DNA from: Maricaulis sp965242785
GTDB lineage: Bacteria; Pseudomonadota; Alphaproteobacteria; Caulobacterales; Maricaulaceae
NCBI GenBank assembly: GCA_965242785.1
Contig: CBDETA010000003.1
Location: forward strand, 696,082 to 760,081
Direction: 5' to 3'
DNA: 64,000 nucleotides
A program made the position numbers and the translations under genes. Every line of letters begins with the position of its first letter. Position 1 is the stretch's first letter. Of the stretch, positions 7,431 through 13,779 are shown in pieces. The notes beneath the pieces are model-generated. The model had not been told where the DNA came from and searched no databases. It saw only the letters and a list, made by a program, of their open reading frames with translations.

Positions 7431-7460
7431 TTGACTAACGACGATTTTTCGTCGTACTAG
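7431..7460 (+). promoter_or_regulatory. Early promoter of the integrase operon (PL-like)
   Basis: TTGACT (7431-7436), an 18-bp spacer, and TACTAG (7455-7460). Operator O4 (7438-7455) occupies the spacer. The first start codon (7487) follows, with AGGAGG at 7475-7480. Confidence 0.6.
7438..7455. promoter_or_regulatory. Prophage operator O4
   Basis: Perfect ACGACGA-TTTT-TCGTCGT inverted repeat at 7438-7455, lying between the -35 and -10 elements of the plus-strand early promoter. Confidence 0.75.
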
Positions 7461-7486
7461 TCCTCCCATCATCCAGGAGGACATCC

Positions 7487-7612
7487 ATGTCACGCATCCT
7501 GCGCCATCCGGCCTTTCTCTACCCCGTCCAGGTGATCGGGTTCGGCCTGTTCATGGCCACCATCATCTCCCCACTCATCCTCGCCGCCATCGTCTCGAAG
7601 GTGCCGGCATGA
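7487..7612 (+). CDS. Tiny membrane protein, 41 aa, first gene of the plus early operon
   Basis: A 41-codon frame with a strong AGGAGG six bases before the ATG. A basic N-terminus (MSRILRHPAF) is followed by a hydrophobic stretch (VIGFGLFMATIISPLILAAI, residues 16-35). Its stop overlaps the next start by 4 nt (ATGA). It is the first reading frame after the operator-controlled promoter, where lambda carries N. It has no N-like basic helix and looks like a single-span membrane peptide. Function unknown. Confidence 0.65.
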   Translation: MSRILRHPAFLYPVQVIGFGLFMATIISPLILAAIVSKVPA

Positions 7613-8055
7613 GCCAGGACACACCCGCCCCCGCCGATCCGGCCAACACCCTCGCCGCGGCGCTGGCCGACAGCGCCCGCGCGCTGGGCCTTGATGTGAA
7701 CACGCACACCTTCACGCCCGAGGGCGCCCGCGCGCTCGCGGCGATGGAAGCGGCGGCCCGCCGCCTCTGGAAAGCCGAACGCGGCAGCGACCAGATGGAT
7801 GCCGGTCAGATGATCGGCTGCACCGCCCACGCCGTGCGCACCGCCCTCACCCGCGCCATGGCGCAGGATGGTGTCACCGGCATGCAAGCGGGTGAATACG
7901 TGCAGATGGTCTGCAATATCGCCGCCGGTTTCCTCACCGATGCCCCGGACGAGATCCGCGAGGCGGTGGTCTACAATCTCTCCCTTGCCTTCACCCGCGA
8001 GGGACGCCGCGCCCAGAGCCTGATCGCGCGCGCCACATCGGAAGGGCAGGCATGA
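7609..8055 (+). CDS. Hypothetical phage protein, 148 aa
   Basis: A 148-residue, mostly helical, alanine-rich protein starting MSQDTPAPADPANTLAAALA. It is coupled at both ends by 4-nt overlaps to the 41-codon gene and the exonuclease gene. No domain is recognised. The 4-nt overlaps suggest roughly equal expression with the exonuclease, but that alone does not show a shared function. Confidence 0.65.
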   Translation: MSQDTPAPADPANTLAAALADSARALGLDVNTHTFTPEGARALAAMEAAARRLWKAERGSDQMDAGQMIGCTAHAVRTALTRAMAQDGVTGMQAGEYVQMVCNIAAGFLTDAPDEIREAVVYNLSLAFTREGRRAQSLIARATSEGQA

Positions 8056-8789
8056 AATACATCCGCGTCATCGATTTCGAGACCACGGGCTTTGACCCGG
8101 CCTCCGAAGCCATTGTCGAGCTGGGCTGGACCGACGTGCTGCTGCCGGAAGGCGCGCCACCGCGTGTGGTCAAGGGCGGGCACCTGCTGATCAATCCGCA
8201 CCGCCCCATCCCGCCGGTCGCCTCGGCCGTGCATCACATCATCGACGTGGACGTCGAAACCGCCCCGTCATGGGATCCGGGCTTCCTCGGTTTCGACGCG
8301 CCGCCTGATGGCGAGCTGATCGCCTATGCCGCCCACAACGCGGCCTTCGAACAGGGTTTCGCCGGGGCCGATCCGGCGGTGCCATGGATCTGCACCTACA
8401 AGGCGGCCCTGCGGCTCTGGCCAGATGCGCCCTCGCATTCCAATCAGGCCCTGCGCTATTGGCGCAATCCGGAGGGCCTTCACCACGAAACCGCCCAGCC
8501 GGCCCACCGCGCCTTTCCCGACGCCTACGTCACCGCCTTCCTGCTGCGCGATCTGATCGCTGCCGCCGACGGTCACATCGAGGCCCTGATGGACTGGATG
8601 CATCAGCCCGCCCTGCAGATCCATTGCCGCTTTGGCGAGCACAAGGACAAGCGCTGGGACGATGTGCCCAGCGACTATCTCGAATGGATCCTGCGCGCCG
8701 ACTTCGACGCGGACGTCCGCTTCACCGCCGAACACCATCTCGACCTGCGTCGCGCCGCGGCGGAAGCACAGGCGGAGGTCCGGTCATGA
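8052..8789 (+). CDS. DnaQ-like 3'-5' exonuclease
   Basis: A 245-residue DEDD-type exonuclease. Exo I is DFETTG (residues 8-13, D8 and E10). Exo II is HNAAFEQGF, with glutamate where most family members have aspartate. Exo III is HRAFPDAYVTAFLL, with the H-x4-D pair. The last 60 residues (CRFGEHKDKRWDDVPSDYLE) resemble the small DUF3820-type module often attached to phage exonucleases. It should remove nucleotides from DNA 3' ends in replication or recombination. It overlaps both neighbours by 4 nt. Confidence 0.85.
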   Translation: MKYIRVIDFETTGFDPASEAIVELGWTDVLLPEGAPPRVVKGGHLLINPHRPIPPVASAVHHIIDVDVETAPSWDPGFLGFDAPPDGELIAYAAHNAAFEQGFAGADPAVPWICTYKAALRLWPDAPSHSNQALRYWRNPEGLHHETAQPAHRAFPDAYVTAFLLRDLIAAADGHIEALMDWMHQPALQIHCRFGEHKDKRWDDVPSDYLEWILRADFDADVRFTAEHHLDLRRAAAEAQAEVRS

Positions 8790-9526
8790 TCCCCACCCTT
8801 CCCCTCACCTTCTCGCCCGGCATGGTTCGCGCCATGCTGGACGGTCGCAAGACCCAGACGCGCCGCGTGCTGGAGACCCAGCTGACCCCCGTCGAGGGCG
8901 GCCCCATCCCGGAATGGCGTCTGGGCGAAAGCGCCAGCGCCCCGGTGTTCGACCGCGAGTCATTGAACTGGCACGCCGCCGACATCACCCGCTATGGCGC
9001 CACCACCATCCGCTGGGTCCGCGAGGCCTGGCGCACCGAGGCGCGCTTTGACGCCGTCAAGCCTGGCAGCCTGCCGGCCGGTGCGGCCCTGATGTTCGAG
9101 GCGGATGTGCGCCTGCATGGCGAACCGCCGGCCCAGGTGCGCGCCCGGTTCGGCAAGCTGCGCAATCCACGCTTCATGCCGCGCCGCCTTTCCCGCCTCA
9201 CACTGTCCATGGCGCGGATCGAAATCCAGCGCTTGCAGGACATCACGGACGAGGATGCTATCGCCGAAGGCCTGCTCGGCCTCACCAAGGATGGCACCAC
9301 CGTCAAATACGGCCTGCCGGATCTGGACGGCCTGCCCGGCTCGGATGATGTCGGCATGGACTGGGCCGACTGGAACACCGATCCCCGCGCGGCCTATCGC
9401 ACCGTCTGGGACACGTTGAACGCCCGCCGCGGTTATGGCTGGGATACCAACCCTTGGGTCGCCGTCCTGCACTTCACCCCCATCCCCCGCAATGTCGATG
9501 CGGTCCTGCAGGAGCGGGCAGCATGA
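8786..9526 (+). CDS. Phage ASCH-like protein
   Basis: A 246-residue protein with the pattern of a common phage family of ASCH fold: SPGMVRAMLDGRKTQTRRVL at the N-terminus, WVREAWRTEARF in the middle, then MPRRLSRLTLSMARIEIQRL, QDITDEDAIAEGL, and a C-terminal YRTVWDTLNA ... WDTNPWVAVLHF. ASCH proteins bind nucleic acid or modified nucleosides; the role of this family is not established. The last codons (ERAA, stop) and the next start lie in a 22-bp sequence that is repeated at 9978-9999. Confidence 0.75.
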   Translation: MIPTLPLTFSPGMVRAMLDGRKTQTRRVLETQLTPVEGGPIPEWRLGESASAPVFDRESLNWHAADITRYGATTIRWVREAWRTEARFDAVKPGSLPAGAALMFEADVRLHGEPPAQVRARFGKLRNPRFMPRRLSRLTLSMARIEIQRLQDITDEDAIAEGLLGLTKDGTTVKYGLPDLDGLPGSDDVGMDWADWNTDPRAAYRTVWDTLNARRGYGWDTNPWVAVLHFTPIPRNVDAVLQERAA

Positions 9527-9532
9527 GCGGTC
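9511..9532 (+). repeat. 22-bp direct repeat, copy 1 (left edge of inserted gene)
   Basis: Positions 9511-9532 and 9978-9999 are identical over 22 bp. Each copy holds the final codons of one gene, a GGAG ribosome site, the ATGA overlap and the first codons of the next gene. The copies bracket the lower-GC gene 9523-9993. Bases outside the copies differ. Confidence 0.85.
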
Positions 9533-9993
9533 GGATATCAGTACCCGGCACGCGACTGCGCTGGGCGACCCTCGCCGAGTGGGCCGAGGTCGCGACACAA
9601 GCGGGTCGTGTCTCGCCATGCTCATCGATTGCCTACGCCCGGATGGGACGGATTTTTAGGTCACTCACGCTCTCCAGTATCCGTTCGTGCTTGGACACTG
9701 CGGGGCTAGAGCGCGTGCGAGCGATGATCTTGCACGCCCGCAGGAGTGGTGGCCCCTTGAGTCGTGGTCTTTCTATGGCATGGACACGCGACGAGCAGGG
9801 TCGGATGCTCTGCGAGATTCATAACCAGCTCCGATTTCTGCAAGCACGGAGACTCCCGCGAAGCCGGGGCCCCAAGCTGGATCCGAAGTGCATTCCAACA
9901 GATCGGCTGCGGCACTTGGCCCAGCGACATCGTGATATGCGTGTCGTGGAGGCCTGCAGGCAGGAACTTCGGAACCGGGAGCGGGCAGCATGA
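9523..9993 (+). CDS. Hypothetical protein in a repeat-flanked insertion
   Basis: A 156-residue basic protein starting MSGRISVPGTRLRWATLAEW, rich in arginine, with segments such as RGPKLDPKCIPTDRLRHLAQ. No family is recognised. Codon use differs from neighbours: ATA, CTA, AGG, CGA and TCA appear in this gene and are rare around it. It is bounded by two copies of a 22-bp repeat, and removing one copy plus the gene would restore an ordinary 4-nt overlap between the flanking genes. Both this protein and the one before it end in ERAA because the end codons lie in the repeat. It looks like a moron-type acquisition. Confidence 0.65.
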   Translation: MSGRISVPGTRLRWATLAEWAEVATQAGRVSPCSSIAYARMGRIFRSLTLSSIRSCLDTAGLERVRAMILHARRSGGPLSRGLSMAWTRDEQGRMLCEIHNQLRFLQARRLPRSRGPKLDPKCIPTDRLRHLAQRHRDMRVVEACRQELRNRERAA

Positions 9994-9999
9994 GCGGTC
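9978..9999 (+). repeat. 22-bp direct repeat, copy 2 (right edge of inserted gene)
   Basis: Identical to 9511-9532. It covers the end of the inserted gene and the start of the helix-turn-helix gene at 9990. Confidence 0.85.
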
Positions 10000-10394
10000 T
10001 GCGCCTCAAGCCTTTCGCGCTTCGCCGCTGGGCCGGTCTGGCCCTGGTCAAGCAGGCCACGATCTCGCAGATCACCGGCTACACCCAGGCGATGGTCTCG
10101 CGCTGGACCGCCGGCACGGCGCGCATCCGCCGCAAGGATCTGGACCGGATCATCAGCCACATCAACCAGCGCCTCGCCGCCGATGGACTGCGCCAGCGCG
10201 TCTCGGCACGCGATCTGTGCCAGGACGATCCCGACTCCCTCACACCCGATCAGCGCCGCCAGGCGTCCTATGCCCGCGAACGCCGGCGCCTGGGCCTCGA
10301 GCGCGAGGAAACCCTCGACCTGCCATGCCACAGCGGCCCGCGACGGCCCGGCCGACCGGTCACCTATCACGAGCATCAACGGAGGCTGTCATGA
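9990..10394 (+). CDS. Helix-turn-helix DNA-binding protein, 134 aa
   Basis: A 134-residue basic protein. Residues 18-55 (LALVKQATISQITGYTQAMV, SRWTAGTARIRRKDLDRI) read as a Cro/CI-type helix-turn-helix. The C-terminal half (RRQASYARERRRLGLE) is strongly basic and probably helical. It is coupled to both neighbours by 4-nt overlaps. It may be an early regulator of the plus operon; the target is unknown. Confidence 0.65.
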   Translation: MSGLRLKPFALRRWAGLALVKQATISQITGYTQAMVSRWTAGTARIRRKDLDRIISHINQRLAADGLRQRVSARDLCQDDPDSLTPDQRRQASYARERRRLGLEREETLDLPCHSGPRRPGRPVTYHEHQRRLS

Positions 10395-10762
10395 ACACGC
10401 TGGAACACGCCACCCATCCCGACCCGCATCCCGACAATGCGGCCGTCGATCGCTTCGCCGATCGCATGAAGCTCAAGCTGGCCCGGGCCCGGCGCCAGGG
10501 GCGTGGCGGCTGGGATGATCCGGCCACCTGCACACCGGAACAGCTCGCCAAGATGCTGATCCGCCATATCTGGAAGGGTGATCCGGTGGATATCGCCAAC
10601 CTTGCGATGATGCTGTCCGAGCGCGGCGTCCACGGCAATGGCTCGGTGATCTCCCGCACCTTCACCGCCCAGCTGGACGCACTCAGCAAAGCCGGCGCAT
10701 TGCCCGCCGAGGACCGGATCGAGGCGGCCTATGGCGCCGCGCGCGATGGGGTTGAGGTATGA
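10391..10762 (+). CDS. Phage protein like the N-terminal domain of dATP/dGTP diphosphohydrolases
   Basis: A 123-residue protein with FADRMKLKLARARRQGRGGW followed by TPEQLAKMLIRHIWKGDPVD and IANLAMMLSERG. This pattern is familiar from a small phage domain described as the N-terminal part of dATP/dGTP diphosphohydrolases and also found alone in early regions. The stand-alone form lacks an obvious catalytic metal site. It may be a structural or regulatory partner in nucleotide metabolism, alongside the MazG-like protein encoded at 3947-4624. Coupled on both sides by ATGA overlaps. Confidence 0.6.
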   Translation: MNTLEHATHPDPHPDNAAVDRFADRMKLKLARARRQGRGGWDDPATCTPEQLAKMLIRHIWKGDPVDIANLAMMLSERGVHGNGSVISRTFTAQLDALSKAGALPAEDRIEAAYGAARDGVEV

Positions 10763-11778
10763 CCCAGATCGAATGGACCCACCTGCCCGGCTTCAAGGGT
10801 GAGACATGGAACCCGATTGTCGGTTGTTCCATCGTCTCCAAGGGCTGCACCAACTGCTACGCCATGAAGCAGGCCGCGCGGATCCTGCGGATGACGGGCG
10901 AGCACTCGCACTATGCAGGCACCGTGAAGGACAGCAAGGGCGGGCCGGTCTGGACCGGCAAGACGGCCCAGGCCGGCGAGAACACGCTCACCGCCCCGCT
11001 GCGCGCCCGCAGGCCCCGCTGCTATTTCGTCAACTCCATGGGCGATCTGTTCGCGGAGAATGTGCCGGACGCCTGGATCGACCAGGCCTTCGCCGTCATG
11101 GCACTTTGCCCGGAACACCGCTTCATCGTGCTGACCAAGCGGCCGGACCGGATGAACGCCTACCTTCAACGCAGCTGTGGCCGGATTGCCGACATCGTGA
11201 TGCAACTTCGAAAGACGCCGGAGGCCCGCCGCAAGGGCTTCGGCCCGAGCGCGGTTGCCCCCCTGCCTCACATCACTCCCGGCCGGGCCTGGTGGCCTCT
11301 TCCCAATGTCTGGCTGGGTGTCTCCGTTGAAGACCAGGCCAGCGCGGATGAACGCATTCCGCTTTTGCTGGATACCCCGGCAGCCGTTCGGTTGATCTCG
11401 GCGGAGCCGCTGCTGGGCCGCATCAACCTTCGTCACTTCGTCTTGGGCCTGCAGTGGGTCGTCGTCGGCGGCGAGAGCGGACGGGATGCTCGGCCGATGC
11501 ATCCGGACTGGGCGCGATCCCTTCGCGATCAATGCGCCGCCGCTGGCGTGCCGTTTTTCCTGAAACAATGGGGCGAGTGGGCGCCACCCTGCGTCATGGG
11601 GTTCGACGAAAAACCCCAGCTGACTTTTGGCAGAAAGGCGGTCAGCAGACCCGAGCTGATTCACATTTTTCCTGACGGCGTGAACATGGGCCGCATCGGC
11701 AAAAAGAATGCCGGCCACCTCCTCGATGGCGTCGAGCACTTCAACTGGCCCGCGGACCCGGCGGAGGCGCGGGCATGA
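10759..11778 (+). CDS. DUF5131 / phage Gp37-Gp68 family protein
   Basis: A 339-residue protein opening IEWTHLPGFKGETWNPIVGC, with the cysteine cluster C-x7-C-x2-C in CSIVSKGCTNCYA, then NSMGDLFAENVPDAWIDQAF, HRFIVLTKRPDRM, PNVWLGVSVEDQ, RLISAEPLLG and WVVVGGESGRDARPMHPDW. These are the conserved blocks of PF07505 (Gp37/Gp68, DUF5131), widespread in phages. The clustered cysteines and the fold suggest a radical-SAM-like relation, but the biochemical activity is not known to me. It is coupled upstream and downstream by ATGA overlaps. Confidence 0.9.
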   Translation: MTQIEWTHLPGFKGETWNPIVGCSIVSKGCTNCYAMKQAARILRMTGEHSHYAGTVKDSKGGPVWTGKTAQAGENTLTAPLRARRPRCYFVNSMGDLFAENVPDAWIDQAFAVMALCPEHRFIVLTKRPDRMNAYLQRSCGRIADIVMQLRKTPEARRKGFGPSAVAPLPHITPGRAWWPLPNVWLGVSVEDQASADERIPLLLDTPAAVRLISAEPLLGRINLRHFVLGLQWVVVGGESGRDARPMHPDWARSLRDQCAAAGVPFFLKQWGEWAPPCVMGFDEKPQLTFGRKAVSRPELIHIFPDGVNMGRIGKKNAGHLLDGVEHFNWPADPAEARA

Positions 11779-11990
11779 CTCTGATCTCCGCTCTCACCAG
11801 CCTCGCGACCGGCGCGATCATCGCGGCTGTGGTCTGGCATTTCGCCTACCGCGCCGGCGTGAAAGCGGGCCGCCAGGCGATGGCACAGCGGCTTGAGCGG
11901 CGTGCCACCGCCGCCCTGATCGGCCTGCTGCCCGCCTCGCTCGCGCACATGATCATCCGCCGCGCCCTGCACGAGGAGGCCGCGCGATGA
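11775..11990 (+). CDS. Small membrane protein, 71 aa
   Basis: A 71-residue protein with an N-terminal hydrophobic helix (LTSLATGAIIAAVVWHFAYR, about residues 7-26) followed by a basic stretch (KAGRQAMAQRLERRATAA) and a second weakly hydrophobic segment (LIGLLPASLAHMII). Overlaps both neighbours by 4 nt. Function unknown. It is one of several tiny membrane proteins in this prophage. Confidence 0.6.
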   Translation: MTLISALTSLATGAIIAAVVWHFAYRAGVKAGRQAMAQRLERRATAALIGLLPASLAHMIIRRALHEEAAR

Positions 11991-12154
11991 TCCGGGTAGC
12001 CCTGATGCTGTCGGCCAGCCCGCTCGCGCAACTGCCGGGTGTCCTGCTCGATTTCATCACTTCGCCCTTCCCCGGTGCGAGCTCCTGCTGGCAGGCGAAC
12101 TGGCGCCGACCGGCCCCGCGCTCTCGCCTGCGACCCCTCGAACCGGAGGCCTGA
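11987..12154 (+). CDS. Small hypothetical protein, 55 aa
   Basis: A 55-codon frame starting MIRVALMLSASPLAQLPGVL, whose ATG overlaps the upstream stop (ATGA). It ends two bases before the excisionase-like ATG, filling the gap exactly. The N-terminus is hydrophobic and the C-terminus basic and proline-rich. No family recognised; translation is inferred from the tiling. Confidence 0.5.
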   Translation: MIRVALMLSASPLAQLPGVLLDFITSPFPGASSCWQANWRRPAPRSRLRPLEPEA

Positions 12155-12156
12155 TC

Positions 12157-12495
12157 ATGGCGGCCATCGATCATCACCAGGACACCCCGCCCATATCCTG
12201 GCGCTGGTCGGATCATGCGGTGGCCGACCAGTTCGGGGTCACGGTGGTTTGGCTGCGCAGCGAAATCCTGAATAAAGTACCCGGCACCTGCATCCGGGTC
12301 GGCCGCTCCCGCTTCCTCACCCAGCGGCATATCGACAAGGTCGAGGCGGTCATGGAGGAAATGGCCGCCCAGAAGGCGGAGGCACGCACATGCCCCTCAA
12401 GCTCTACAAGCGCCCCTCGGGCATCTGGTATATCCGCGGCACCTTCCAAGGGGTCCGTGTGGACCAAAGCGCTCGAACTGGCACAAAAGAAATAG
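12157..12495 (+). CDS. Excisionase-like winged-helix protein
   Basis: A 112-residue protein. Residues 15-68 (WRWSDHAVADQFGVTVVWLR, GTCIRVGRSRFLTQRHIDKV) have the layout of small MerR/excisionase-type DNA-binding domains: a helix-turn-helix, then a short beta wing with GRSRFL. It lies directly upstream of the integrase, the usual place for xis. Its last 35 codons overlap the integrase start by 106 nt in another frame; the overlapping tail is low in recognisable structure. It should bias recombination toward excision. Confidence 0.6.
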   Translation: MAAIDHHQDTPPISWRWSDHAVADQFGVTVVWLRSEILNKVPGTCIRVGRSRFLTQRHIDKVEAVMEEMAAQKAEARTCPSSSTSAPRASGISAAPSKGSVWTKALELAQKK

Positions 12496-13580
12496 CCGAC
12501 GAACAGCGTGCCGCACTTGAGGCCCGCATCTCCAAGGAATCCATCTTCGGCCGCGAGGCGGTGATCGGCTTTGCCGAGGCCTCGATCGATTACATGACCG
12601 AGACCGGCCAGAAGCGCTTCCTTGCCCCCCTGATCACCCATTTCAAGGACACCCCGATCGCCCGGATCGGGCAGGCCGATATCGAACGCGCCGCGCGCAA
12701 GCTCTATCCCAACGCCAAGCCGTCCACGCGCCGGCGCCAGGCCATCGTGCCCGCCAACGCGGTGATCAATCACGCTCGGGGCAGGCGCCCCAAACCGCGC
12801 CCGGGTGAAGAACCGCGGCCGCGCTGGCTCACGGTCGAGGAAGCCGAGCGCCTGATCCTCAACGCCGGCCGCATGGCGCCGCTGATCACCTTCCTCCTGT
12901 CCACCGGCGTGCGGGTCGGCCAGGCGCTCAAGCTGGACTGGAAGCATGTCGATCTGGAGAATTGCCGCGCCTGGGTGCCCAAGTCAAAACAGACGCCGCA
13001 GCGCTGGGTCTATTTCGGCCGGCGGTGCCGGGCTGCCCTGTCATCCCTGCCGGGCCGCGAAGGCCCGCTTTTCCTCACCCCCAAGGGAAAGCCCTACCGC
13101 GTCGGCGATGGCGAGAGCGGTGGCAATCCGGTCAAGCGCGGCTTTGACAAGGCCAAGGCGGCCGCCGGGCTGGGCGGGGATGTCACGCCGCACACCCTGC
13201 GCCATACCTGGGCCAGCTGGGCCTATGCGGTCGAGCATGACCCCTACCGCATTGGCGAATATGGCGGCTGGGCAGACGGCCAGATGCCACGCTATTACGT
13301 CAAGCTGTGCCCGCGCGGCTATGGCGCTGAGGTCAAGGCCGCCGGCTGGGAGATGTTCGGGCTGGAAGCGGCAGAGGCAGCGGCCATGGAGGGCCCAGAC
13401 AGCGAAGGCGCAATTGCACAGACCCAGGGCGGCAACCCCGCCATCGGCCCGGATTCGGCCGGAAACCGCCCGGATCAGGAACACGCGGGGAACAAACCTC
13501 CCCGGAATCTCCCAAGCACTTCCCAAAATTCACCACATGTTCCGCAATTTCACGCAAAAACCGGGAGCAGTAGTCAATGA
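12390..13580 (+). CDS. int: Tyrosine-type phage integrase
   Basis: A 396-residue site-specific recombinase. The catalytic set is visible: R175 in STGVRVGQALKLDW, H268 and R271 in HTLRHTWASW, W294 in GGWADG (the H/W position) and the nucleophile Tyr302 or Tyr303 in MPRYYVKL. The N-terminal arm-binding and core-binding parts cover about residues 1-130. The last 80 residues are a low-complexity tail. The gene begins inside the excisionase-like frame and ends 46 bp before tRNA-Ser. It should integrate and excise this prophage. Confidence 0.92.
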   Translation: MPLKLYKRPSGIWYIRGTFQGVRVDQSARTGTKEIADEQRAALEARISKESIFGREAVIGFAEASIDYMTETGQKRFLAPLITHFKDTPIARIGQADIERAARKLYPNAKPSTRRRQAIVPANAVINHARGRRPKPRPGEEPRPRWLTVEEAERLILNAGRMAPLITFLLSTGVRVGQALKLDWKHVDLENCRAWVPKSKQTPQRWVYFGRRCRAALSSLPGREGPLFLTPKGKPYRVGDGESGGNPVKRGFDKAKAAAGLGGDVTPHTLRHTWASWAYAVEHDPYRIGEYGGWADGQMPRYYVKLCPRGYGAEVKAAGWEMFGLEAAEAAAMEGPDSEGAIAQTQGGNPAIGPDSAGNRPDQEHAGNKPPRNLPSTSQNSPHVPQFHAKTGSSSQ

Positions 13581-13626
13581 CATTCGGGCTTGTTTTCCGT
13601 TGCCTGCATAGGCTATCCCGGTCAGT

Positions 13627-13717
13627 GGAGAGGTGGCCGAGTGGTCGAAGGCGCTCCCCTGCTAAGGGAGTGTACGCCAAAAGCGTACCGTGGGTTCGAA
13701 TCCCATCCTCTCCGCCA
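13627..13717 (+). tRNA. tRNA-Ser (anticodon GCU)
   Basis: A 91-nt type II tRNA with acceptor arms GGAGAGG (13627-13633) and CCTCTCC (13707-13713), discriminator G, encoded CCA (13715-13717), anticodon loop CTGCTAA giving GCU, a long variable arm (13671-13690 region) and the T-loop GGGTTCGAATCCC. It reads serine AGC/AGU codons. It sits on the integrase side of the prophage, 46 bp after the integrase stop, with its 5' end toward the prophage. Confidence 0.95.
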
Positions 13718-13779
13718 GACCTTTTCAACCCTGAAGATTCACGCCGAGTGCATCGCGTTTGCGCCAGCCTTGGGACGCG

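Larger units (their letters stand above)
1..13580. mobile_element. Prophage (right part; left end outside window)
   Basis: Two long divergent operons of tightly packed genes, mostly with 1-8 nt overlaps, start from a cro/repressor control region at about 6204-6316. The minus operon holds cro, a CII-like regulator and a DnaB-type helicase. The plus operon ends in an excisionase-like gene and a tyrosine integrase. This is the lambda-type early arrangement. No structural or lysis genes are seen, so they should lie left of position 1. The right boundary is placed at the integrase stop, 46 bp before tRNA-Ser. The exact attachment site was not identified. Confidence 0.85.
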
